Source of the DNA: Treponema sp.
GTDB taxonomy: Bacteria; Spirochaetota; Spirochaetia; Treponematales; Breznakiellaceae
Direction of reading: 5' to 3'
Length of the DNA: 23,329 bases
NCBI GenBank assembly: GCA_031277045.1
Contig: JAISLX010000095.1
Location: 1 to 23,329, forward strand
In this document: positions 15,120 through 21,137 of the stretch, in pieces
How positions within the stretch are numbered: the stretch's first letter is position 1
Layout of the letters: the number at the start of each line of letters is the position of its first letter
The notes under the pieces: model-generated
What the model was told of the DNA's origin: nothing
Database searches by the model: none
What the model saw: the letters and a program-made list of their open reading frames with translations, nothing else
Program-made: the position numbers and the translations under genes

Positions 15120-16052
15120 CTAAGCCTGAAATTCCGGGAATAATGCCGGGTTTATTGTGGCCCCTCTTGGTTTAATTTCTTTGCCGTTCACCAGGGTCAG
15201 CGGTTCGCCGGGGGCGAGAATCCTTCCCCGGTTATAGCCGCCGCGTATTCCCCCCAGAATCGCTTCGGGATCTCCATTGTGAACGCTGCTATCGCTTTTA
15301 AACGTACCGTAATGGCAGGGTACCAGCAAGACATCTTCCATGTGGTTGGCCAATACCGCAGTTCCCTGGGGACCCATGTGGTAGGGATCCGTGCATACAT
15401 CCAATGTCAGCACTGTGATATTCCGCAGTTCCAGGTGGTGTTTCATCAGCCGGGTGTCGCCGGGAAATACGAAGATTCCGTCCTGCGTGGTAATTTTATA
15501 CCCGCAGCAGTCTTCGGGCCCAAAGACCCGGCCATATTTTTCCGGGTCCGCAAGCTGCCAGGGGTGATCCGCCGGAAGAAGTTCTATTTTGGCGCTTCCA
15601 ATATCAAAACTGTTGCCGTTTTTGCCCCGCCAGGGTGTACCTGCCTGGGGCACTCCGGACAGACAGCGCACGGGGAACGCTCCCAGCTTTGTTAATTTTT
15701 CTTTGGTGTACATGGTACCGATAAAGATGGGGTCCAGTTTCATCAGGGCTTTTGCCGTTTCCGGGCCCAGGTGGTTATTATCGGTATGGGTGTACAGTAC
15801 GGCATCCACCCGTGGAACTTCTGTTACGTCAATGGGCCAGGGATTCAACAATTCCATCCCCGTTTCGCTTGTGGGTCCCGGCATGGTGATCAGCAAGGGG
15901 TCCAGCAGCAGTACCACCCCCCGTGTGTTCAGGACAAAACCCGCTTGTCCAAGCCAATACAAACGAGTATCCCCGGTTACGCCAAAATCCCCAGGCGACA
16001 TTTTTTTAGTTGCGGGGGCGATACACTGCCCATCACTTGTTCGCTTCATCAT
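15120..16052 (-). CDS. UlaG-like metallo-beta-lactamase-fold hydrolase
   Basis: A 310-residue protein of the UlaG group; E. coli UlaG is an L-ascorbate-6-phosphate lactonase. Visible fold landmarks are WLGQAGFVL (33-41), LLLDP (Asp51), His163 in ADHPWQ, Asp199 in FPGDTRL and His247 in PCHYGTF. The metal motif, normally H-x-H-x-D-H, reads H-T-D-N-N-H (89-94), so two ligands are changed. It begins the uxaB-uxaA cluster (43 nt upstream), which suggests a lactone or related sugar-acid substrate; this is inference. ATG 16052 and ATG 16049 have no Shine-Dalgarno sequence; a weak TAATTT lies 8 nt before the start. Confidence 0.82.
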   Translation of the reverse strand: MMKRTSDGQCIAPATKKMSPGDFGVTGDTRLYWLGQAGFVLNTRGVVLLLDPLLITMPGPTSETGMELLNPWPIDVTEVPRVDAVLYTHTDNNHLGPETAKALMKLDPIFIGTMYTKEKLTKLGAFPVRCLSGVPQAGTPWRGKNGNSFDIGSAKIELLPADHPWQLADPEKYGRVFGPEDCCGYKITTQDGIFVFPGDTRLMKHHLELRNITVLTLDVCTDPYHMGPQGTAVLANHMEDVLLVPCHYGTFKSDSSVHNGDPEAILGGIRGGYNRGRILAPGEPLTLVNGKEIKPRGATINPALFPEFQA

Positions 16053-16107
16053 AAAACAGAAAATTACCCAATTTTTTTGTAAAAAGCTACTAAAAACGCG
16101 GAGGCCT

Positions 16108-16129
16108 CCCCAAAATTTTAGTTTTGGGG
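16108..16129 (-). terminator. Likely terminator of thrS
   Basis: CCCCAAAA (16108-16115) pairs with TTTTGGGG (16122-16129); on the minus strand a TTTTT run follows 13 nt later, after the 10-bp palindrome GGAGGCCTCC. It lies about 117 nt after the thrS stop and 56 nt before the UlaG-like start. The distant T-tract makes it an imperfect intrinsic terminator. Confidence 0.4.
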
Positions 16130-16245
16130 AAGGCAGCGAAGATTGTCAAGCTGCCCTGAATTTTATATACACAGGATTTTCCGCGGCAGACCGAATTGCG
16201 GAAAAACCCCATTGCTTGCGGAGCTGCCACACGTGCGATAGGCTG

Positions 16246-18096
16246 TTACAGTTCCAGATCCCTTGTTTCGGCCTTTTTCGCCATGTAAGCGGCAAATTCC
16301 GCCGTCTTTACCTGGGCCAGTTGTTTGCCGTCCCGGAAGCGGACGGAGACGGCGCCCTCGTCGGCTTCGCGCTGGCCCACGACTAGCATGTAGGGGACCT
16401 TGCGGTTCTGGCAGTTGCGGATTTTCGCATTGAGCCGCTCATCGGAAAGTTCCAGGCTGACGCGGAGCTCGTAGCCGCTTTCGCGGGCCCTGGCCTTGAG
16501 TTCCTCGGCGACCTGCTTCGCGTAATCGTTGAAACTTTCCGCCACGGGGATGACGGCGGCCTGTTCCGGGGCGATCCACAGGGGGAAGGCGCCGCCGAAA
16601 TGTTCGATAAGGACGCCGAAGAACCGCTCCAGGCTGCCCAGCAGGGCCCGGTGGACCATGTAGGGCCGCTTGTGCCGGCCGTCGGCGTCAACAAAGGTCA
16701 TGTCGAAGCGTTCCGGTTCGTTAAAGTCAAACTGGATGGTGGTCATCTGCCATTCGCGGCCCAGGGCGTCTTTTACCTTGAGGTCAATTTTGGGGCCGTA
16801 GAAGGCGCCGCCCCCTTCGTCAATTTCGTAGTCCAGGCCCTCGGCGATAACGGCCTTGCGGAGGCTTTCCAGGGCCTGGTCCCAGCGGGCCGGCTCGCCA
16901 ACGGATTCCGCGGGCTTGGTGGCCAGGTAGGCCTTGATGTCCTTAAAGCCGAAGACCTTCCATATCCACAGGCTAAAGCGCAGGACTTCCCGGATTTCCC
17001 CTTCGATCTGACCGGGGGTACAGAAGATGTGGGCGTCGTCCTGGGTAAAGCCCCGGACCCGCAGGAGCCCGTGGAGGACGCCGCTGCGCTCGTAGCGGTA
17101 CACGGTGCCCAGCTCCGCCCAGCGCAGAGGCAGGTCCCGGTAGCTGCGTCCCCGGTCCTTGTAGATCATGATGTGGAAGGGGCAGTTCATCGGCTTGATG
17201 ATGTAGTCCTGGTTGTCGATCTGCATGGGGCTGTACATGTTCCCTTTGTAAAAGCCCAGGTGCCCGGAGGTTTCCCAGAGCCAGCTTTTCCCGATGTGGG
17301 GGGTGTAGAGAATCTCGTAGCCCGCGCGGTAATGCTCTTTTCGCCAGAAGTCCTCGATGGCGACCCGCATGCGGCCCCCGTTGGGGTGCCAGTAGATAAG
17401 CCCCGCCCCGGCTTCCTCGTGGATGGAGTAGAGGTCCAGGTCCTTCCCCACCCGGCGGTGATCCCGCTTTTCCACTTCCTCAAGAAAGGCCAGGTAGGTC
17501 TTGAGGTCCTTGGGCGTCTCCCAGGCGGTGCCGTAGATCCGGGTGAGCATGGGCCACTTCTCATTGCCGCGCCAGTAGGCCCCGGCGATGTTCATAAGCT
17601 TAAAGGCCGCAGAGTTGATCTCCCTGGTGTTCTGCACGTGGGGGCCCCGGCACAGGTCCGCCCAGAGAGGGACGCCGGGGGAACCGGCGGAGCCTTCGGT
17701 GTTGGCGCGGTTTTCGTACACCGTGATCGTCTCCCCTGCGGGGAGATCGTTGATCAGCTCCGTTTTGAATTCCTCGCCGGCAAAGCGCCGCAGGGCCTCT
17801 TCCCGGTCCAGTTCCACCCGCACAAAATCCTGGCGGGAATCGATGATCGCCTTCATCTCCGCCTCGATGCGGGGCAGGTCCTCCGCCGTGAGGGGGGACT
17901 TGCCGTCGGCGTTCCGGGGGAACAGGAAATCGTAGTAAAAGCCGTTTTCGATGGAAGGCCCGATAGCGACTTTGGTTCCGGGGTAGAGCCGGGTAACGGC
18001 CTGGGCCATGATATGGCTTACCGAATGGCGGATACGGTCAAGCCGCTCGTTCTGCGGCAGGGCTTTGTCTGAAGCTTTGGCGTTTGAATCGGACAT
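16246..18096 (-). CDS. thrS: Threonyl-tRNA synthetase lacking the TGS domain
   Basis: A 616-residue class II enzyme that charges tRNA-Thr. The protein starts almost directly at the N2 editing domain (HSVSHIMAQAV, His24 and His28; DLCRGPHVQNT), so the N-terminal TGS (N1) domain of the roughly 640-residue E. coli enzyme is missing. The catalytic core has the zinc-site Cys in MNCPFHIMIYK, motif 2 around VYRYERSGVLHGLLRVRGF, and motif 3 around RALLGSLERFFGVLIEHF. The anticodon-binding domain (PLWIAPEQAAVIPV onward) is complete. ATG 18096 has GAGAGG about 9 nt upstream; an open frame upstream to 18225 runs through the T-box leader and is not coding. Expression is predicted to follow uncharged tRNA-Thr. 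Confidence 0.95.
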   Translation of the reverse strand: MSDSNAKASDKALPQNERLDRIRHSVSHIMAQAVTRLYPGTKVAIGPSIENGFYYDFLFPRNADGKSPLTAEDLPRIEAEMKAIIDSRQDFVRVELDREEALRRFAGEEFKTELINDLPAGETITVYENRANTEGSAGSPGVPLWADLCRGPHVQNTREINSAAFKLMNIAGAYWRGNEKWPMLTRIYGTAWETPKDLKTYLAFLEEVEKRDHRRVGKDLDLYSIHEEAGAGLIYWHPNGGRMRVAIEDFWRKEHYRAGYEILYTPHIGKSWLWETSGHLGFYKGNMYSPMQIDNQDYIIKPMNCPFHIMIYKDRGRSYRDLPLRWAELGTVYRYERSGVLHGLLRVRGFTQDDAHIFCTPGQIEGEIREVLRFSLWIWKVFGFKDIKAYLATKPAESVGEPARWDQALESLRKAVIAEGLDYEIDEGGGAFYGPKIDLKVKDALGREWQMTTIQFDFNEPERFDMTFVDADGRHKRPYMVHRALLGSLERFFGVLIEHFGGAFPLWIAPEQAAVIPVAESFNDYAKQVAEELKARARESGYELRVSLELSDERLNAKIRNCQNRKVPYMLVVGQREADEGAVSVRFRDGKQLAQVKTAEFAAYMAKKAETRDLEL

Positions 18097-18391
18097 GGGG
18101 AAGTACCTCTCTGCCTGGCGGCCCGTTTGCGGGACCCGCCCGGCGCGTTTATGGGGACGAGCGGCACAGGCCGTCCGCGGTACCACCCCGCTTCGCCGCC
18201 CCATGACGGGGGGCGCGCTCATCATCGCTGACGCGGATTCGCGGCCTGGATTACTTGCCGGCGGCGTTCCTCCAGGCGGCCGGGAAAATCCCCGGGAGTG
18301 GTTTTCGGCGTCCTCCGGAGAACCGCGCTTCCAGCCATGACGCGGTCTCTCTTGCTCCGTCCCTGACGCCTACTCGTCTCCCTTGAGCCTT
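18097..18391 (-). promoter_or_regulatory. T-box riboswitch leader of thrS, probably translational
   Basis: The leader runs on the minus strand to the thrS ATG. Stem I: GGGAG (18382-18378) pairs with CTCCC (18298-18294), and GGCGTC (18370-18365) pairs with GACGCC (18312-18307). Between them the internal loop holds AGTA-type sequence on one side and GAAA-ACC-A on the other; ACC (18302-18300), a Thr codon followed by a purine, is the specifier. The T-box GGGGTGGTACCGCGG is at 18189-18175. The anti-sequestering fold pairs GGGG with CCCC (18156-18153) and GCGG with CCGC (18164-18161), leaving UGGU for the tRNA ACCA end. No T-tract exists before the ATG. Instead GGGGTGGTACC can pair with GGTACTTCCCC (18107-18097) over the ribosome site. 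Confidence 0.9.
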
Positions 18392-18397
18392 TAACAA

Positions 18398-18426
18398 AAT
18401 ATGCCCGGTTTTTGGGGCGGGGTCAA
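18398..18426 (-). promoter_or_regulatory. Promoter of the thrS T-box leader
   Basis: TTGACC (18426-18421), 17 nt, then CATATT (18403-18398) on the minus strand. Transcription would start near 18391, about 9 nt before Stem I of the T-box, which supports the leader boundary. Confidence 0.6.
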
Positions 18427-18453
18427 GCGGGGGGGTGTAAAAGGTGACTGACG

Positions 18454-18485
18454 CCTGGGTGGGCATCCTCCCAGGGTTTTGTTTC
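18454..18485 (+). terminator. Terminator-like hairpin between two divergent promoters
   Basis: CCTGGG (18454-18459) pairs with CCCAGG (18470-18475), with a small inner GG/CC pair, followed by TTTTGTTTC. On the plus strand it would stop transcripts running antisense to the thrS leader before they reach the small-RNA promoter. No plus-strand gene lies upstream to need it. Confidence 0.4.
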
Positions 18486-18497
18486 TTGACCGTTGAC

Positions 18498-18526
18498 TTG
18501 ACTTTGCCGATGCTATGGGGTATAGT
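18498..18526 (+). promoter_or_regulatory. Strong promoter of the candidate small RNA
   Basis: TTGACT (18498-18503), exactly 17 nt, then TATAGT (18521-18526). TTGAC occurs three times in tandem (18486, 18493, 18498); only the last is correctly spaced. The predicted start is near 18533. Confidence 0.65.
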
Positions 18527-18532
18527 TATAAA

Positions 18533-18602
18533 CGCCACATGAGGAGGCGGCATTGTAGCCCCCTCTGCCAACGCCCGGCCCAAAAGGCCGGGTTATTTTT
18601 TT
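18533..18602 (+). ncRNA. Candidate small RNA of about 70 nt
   Basis: A well-spaced promoter and a strong intrinsic terminator enclose only about 70 nt, with no gene downstream on this strand. The RNA would have a 5' hairpin (GAGG-GGC, 18541-18548, with GCC-CCTC, 18558-18565, one mismatch, 9-nt loop) and the terminator hairpin. AACGCC occurs at 18531-18536 and 18570-18575. I recognise no known RNA family. An ATG at 18539 opens a short frame starting MRRRHCSPLC that runs through the terminator, so a peptide is less likely. It lies between the thrS leader and a convergent nuclease-like gene, whose 3' end it overlaps. Confidence 0.55.
18574..18602 (+). terminator. Intrinsic terminator of the candidate small RNA
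   Basis: CCCGGCC (18574-18580) pairs perfectly with GGCCGGG (18586-18592) around CAAAA, followed by TTATTTTTTT. The T-tract is the complement of the last Lys-Lys-stop codons of the convergent minus-strand gene; the minus strand has no T-tract after the stem. Confidence 0.8.
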
Positions 18603-19165
18603 CGTATTATTTCCCGCAGTTCCTCATACGTCCATATATGTAATTCATCGTTTGTCTCAAAATAGCAAATGAAACTGCCCCCGTCGGGCCGGTCTTTCAA
18701 TTCCCCGGCGATTTTTGACATGACGCTTATCAATGATAAATCTGAAAAAAGACGTATAAAAACGGAATGCTCCCATATACCCGGATGTCCTGACAGAGAA
18801 ACGGCTCCTTGCTTATATGCAAAGCGGAATTCCGTACCAAGAGTTGTCCGGGAACCTGTTACGGTTTTCATTTCCAGAACAATGCCGTCAAGCGCCAAAT
18901 CAGCGCATAAACGAGAGGTTCCTCGCCGGGTTTGTCTTTCCGGCAGGAAATAGGCCACGCTCCCCCGCCCGGTCAATATCCGCACCTGGGACATCTCCCG
19001 TTCCCACTTGTCCTTCTCCCGGTATTCTTCAACGAGGCGGCTGCGGGCAACGTAGATATTCGGCTCTTTATAGACCCACGTTTCTTCGGGAAAGAGAAAA
19101 GTGGCTAATCGTAATGACTTTTCGGCGTTCTCCCGGATTTTGCCTGACCGATCCCCATAAAACAT
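18593..19165 (-). CDS. PD-(D/E)XK nuclease-like protein, possibly CdiA-CT-type toxin
   Basis: A 190-residue protein with no signal peptide or membrane segment. The middle shows a possible restriction-endonuclease-like site: Asp in CADLALDG, then EMK in GIVLEMKTVTGSR (E-x-K), followed by a basic helix ending in AYKQGAVSL. An Asp...E-x-K core with a later conserved Gln is the pattern of contact-dependent-inhibition tRNA-nuclease domains and related PD-(D/E)XK proteins; this match is by eye. Residues 1-58 are charged and predicted helical. ATG 19165 lies 7 nt after a TATAAT box with no ribosome site, so leaderless translation is predicted; Met59 would leave just the nuclease-like part. No immunity-like gene is adjacent. 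Function unproven. Confidence 0.6.
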   Translation of the reverse strand: MFYGDRSGKIRENAEKSLRLATFLFPEETWVYKEPNIYVARSRLVEEYREKDKWEREMSQVRILTGRGSVAYFLPERQTRRGTSRLCADLALDGIVLEMKTVTGSRTTLGTEFRFAYKQGAVSLSGHPGIWEHSVFIRLFSDLSLISVMSKIAGELKDRPDGGSFICYFETNDELHIWTYEELREIIRKK

Positions 19166-19172
19166 ACCGGGG

Positions 19173-19200
19173 ATTATAGCGGGACCTTTGTTTTCGGCAA
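19173..19200 (-). promoter_or_regulatory. Promoter of the nuclease-like gene (leaderless mRNA predicted)
   Basis: TTGCCG (19200-19195), 16 nt, then a perfect TATAAT (19178-19173), 7 nt before the ATG at 19165. The transcript should begin at the start codon. The permease operon ends 106 nt upstream with no clear terminator, so read-through is also possible. Confidence 0.6.
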
Positions 19201-19271
19201 GGGGCGGGCGTGTCAGATTTCAAACCCATTCTTGTCGGATTTGGCGGGGCGATATACACTTCATAAAGCCT

Positions 19272-20120
19272 TCATTGTTTTACTCCCCCGGAAGCAAGCC
19301 CCGTTACCATAAAACGCTGGGCCAGCATGTAAAGACAAACTGCGGGCAGTGATGCAATTACCGAAGAACTCATAATAAGGCCCCAGATCATATTATCAGA
19401 ATATCGAAAGCTTGAAATCCCGATAGCCACCGTCTGCTGACTGGGGCTTGTGGTCAGTACGAGAGCATAAAGGTATTCGTTCCAGGACATAGTAAAGGCA
19501 AAAGTAGCCACCACGGCTATACTCGGCGCCGCTATGGGGAGTATAACTTTTATCAAAGCCTGGATGTGGGTACAGCCGTCAATAAAGGCGGCTTCTTCCA
19601 TTGATTTTGGGATTGCCGTAAAATAACTCATCAGCATATAGCAGCAATAAGGAATTATCGATGTCTGGTATACCAGTATAAGGCTGTTTTTGTTGTCGCT
19701 TAAACCAAGAAACCGGCTCACCATAATATACATGGGTATAAACAACACCGCATGAGGCAGCAGATATACATAAAGCACCGCCCGTTTTATAAAGCTCCGC
19801 CCCGGGAACCTGAGTCTGGTCATGGCATAAGATGACAATATGCCGAATACCAGCGCGACGGTTGTAGCAAGGATTGCCACATAAACGCTGTTTTTAAAAT
19901 ATCCCATAAAGGGTGTTCCGGTAAAAAGCTGTTTATAATGTTCAAAGGTTATCTGCCGGGGGAAAAGTCTGGGCCGGAGTTCGTACATTTCATTGTTCAT
20001 GGTGAGCGAACTTTTTATCATCCAAAAAATCGGAAAGACAGACCAGCAGAATCCAATTATGGAAGCTGCGTAGATTACCAGAGTTTTTATCCGCTGATTG
20101 AATAGATTGGATTGTTTCAT
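19272..20120 (-). CDS. Sugar ABC transporter permease (MalG-like, CUT1)
   Basis: A 282-residue inner-membrane permease with about six helices. The cytoplasmic EAA loop that contacts the ATPase is at about 175-198 (EEAAFIDGCTHIQALIKVILP), as in MalG-type second permeases. With the MalF-like partner it forms the channel for a sugar or glycoside. ATG 20120 overlaps the stop of the upstream permease as ATGA, so translation is coupled. It is last in the operon. No ATP-binding subunit is encoded here; CUT1 systems often share one encoded elsewhere. Substrate not predictable from the permease alone. Confidence 0.93.
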   Translation of the reverse strand: MKQSNLFNQRIKTLVIYAASIIGFCWSVFPIFWMIKSSLTMNNEMYELRPRLFPRQITFEHYKQLFTGTPFMGYFKNSVYVAILATTVALVFGILSSYAMTRLRFPGRSFIKRAVLYVYLLPHAVLFIPMYIMVSRFLGLSDNKNSLILVYQTSIIPYCCYMLMSYFTAIPKSMEEAAFIDGCTHIQALIKVILPIAAPSIAVVATFAFTMSWNEYLYALVLTTSPSQQTVAIGISSFRYSDNMIWGLIMSSSVIASLPAVCLYMLAQRFMVTGLASGGVKQ

Positions 20121-20998
20121 AGATCATAGCCCTTCAAACGTTTGGTAACCAATGTCATCAGCACAATTAAAATAGGTATAATTGAGACTGAAACAGCCAA
20201 AGCCCTTCCCATATATTGCTGTATAAAGGAAATATTATAGGTATAAGTAGCAATTACGCTGGAAGCATTAAGGGGGCCGCCGGCGGTTATGAGCCAAATA
20301 TTGTCAAAATCGTTAAAAGTCCAAATTGTGGAAAGCATGGTAGAGATGGCAATGACCGGCATAATCGAAGGCAGGGTGATGGAAAAAAACCGCTGAAACA
20401 CATCGGCCCCGTCAATCTTGCCCGCGTCATAGAGCTGATCGTCAATGGTTTGCAGCCCTCCCAATATCGTAAATAGAAAGAAGGGAACTCCCCGCCATAC
20501 ATTTACGATAATAACGGAAAGCAAGGCCAAATTAACCGATCCCAGCCAGGGGATAGGCATGGATATTATATGGGCCCTTCGCAACAGGGCGTTAATAATA
20601 CCGTACTGATCATTATACATCCACTTCCAGGTATTGGCGGCAACCATTCCTGGAATAGCCCAGGGCAGCAGCATGCCGACTCGAACAATGCCCCGTCCCC
20701 AAAATTTTTCATTAAGAAGCAGGGCAAACAAAATACCCATTACCAGTTTTAAGGCAATGCATGAAGAGGTATATACAAAGGTGTTTTTAAATACAAGCCA
20801 ATATTGGGAATCCCGAAAAATAGTAATATAGTTTTCAAATCCGGTAAACCTGGCAGGATAACCAATTCTTTTGTTGGTAAAACTCATCCATAATGTATAA
20901 AGAAAGGGGAAACCGATTACACAAAAAATAAGAAAAAAGATGGGGAGCACAAATAGAAACCCTATATACCGCTCCTTAACTGAAAACCTATTTGCCAT
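20117..20998 (-). CDS. Sugar ABC transporter permease (MalF-like, CUT1)
   Basis: A 293-residue inner-membrane permease with about six helices (for example residues 12-40 and 104-125). The EAA-type loop is at about 186-210 (DDQLYDAGKIDGADVFQRF). It starts with two consecutive ATGs; AGGAG lies 2 nt before the first (21001) and 5 nt before the second (20998), so the second is preferred. It is separated from the binding-protein gene by a 139-nt gap with two hairpins and overlaps the next permease by 4 nt. Confidence 0.93.
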   Translation of the reverse strand: MANRFSVKERYIGFLFVLPIFFLIFCVIGFPFLYTLWMSFTNKRIGYPARFTGFENYITIFRDSQYWLVFKNTFVYTSSCIALKLVMGILFALLLNEKFWGRGIVRVGMLLPWAIPGMVAANTWKWMYNDQYGIINALLRRAHIISMPIPWLGSVNLALLSVIIVNVWRGVPFFLFTILGGLQTIDDQLYDAGKIDGADVFQRFFSITLPSIMPVIAISTMLSTIWTFNDFDNIWLITAGGPLNASSVIATYTYNISFIQQYMGRALAVSVSIIPILIVLMTLVTKRLKGYDL

Positions 20999-21043
20999 CA
21001 TTACTCCTAATTACAATCCCGCCCTAGGATCGACCCGGTTTGG

Positions 21044-21068
21044 GGAACCGGCATGGCATACCGGTTCC
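21044..21068. repeat. Intercistronic hairpin 1 of the ABC operon
   Basis: GGAACCGG (21044-21051) and CCGGTTCC (21061-21068) form a perfect 8-bp stem with a 9-nt loop between the binding-protein and permease genes. No T-tract follows on the minus strand. Confidence 0.5.
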
Positions 21069-21089
21069 TTCAACGGTTTCAACGCAAAC

Positions 21090-21129
21090 ACGGCGGCGCT
21101 TTTCCAAGGTATTGAAAAACCGCCGCCGT
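21090..21129. repeat. Intercistronic hairpin 2 of the ABC operon
   Basis: ACGGCGGCG (21090-21098) and CGCCGCCGT (21121-21129) form a perfect 9-bp GC stem with a 22-nt loop, starting 9 nt after the binding-protein stop. In sugar ABC operons such hairpins often stabilise the upstream message, so that binding protein outnumbers permease; that role is inferred here. Confidence 0.55.
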
Positions 21130-21137
21130 ATTTACTC

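Noticed and set aside
16600..18072. 490-codon plus-strand open frame
   Set aside because: Exact antisense of thrS; Gly/Val/Ala-rich shadow caused by GC-rich codons, with no recognisable protein features.
18097..18225. N-terminal extension of thrS to 18225
   Set aside because: The extension translates the T-box region into low-complexity Arg/Pro sequence with no TGS similarity; ATG 18096 has the ribosome site.
18251..18583. 110-codon minus-strand open frame upstream of thrS
   Set aside because: It lies across the T-box Stem I and promoter; all its features are explained by the RNA structure.
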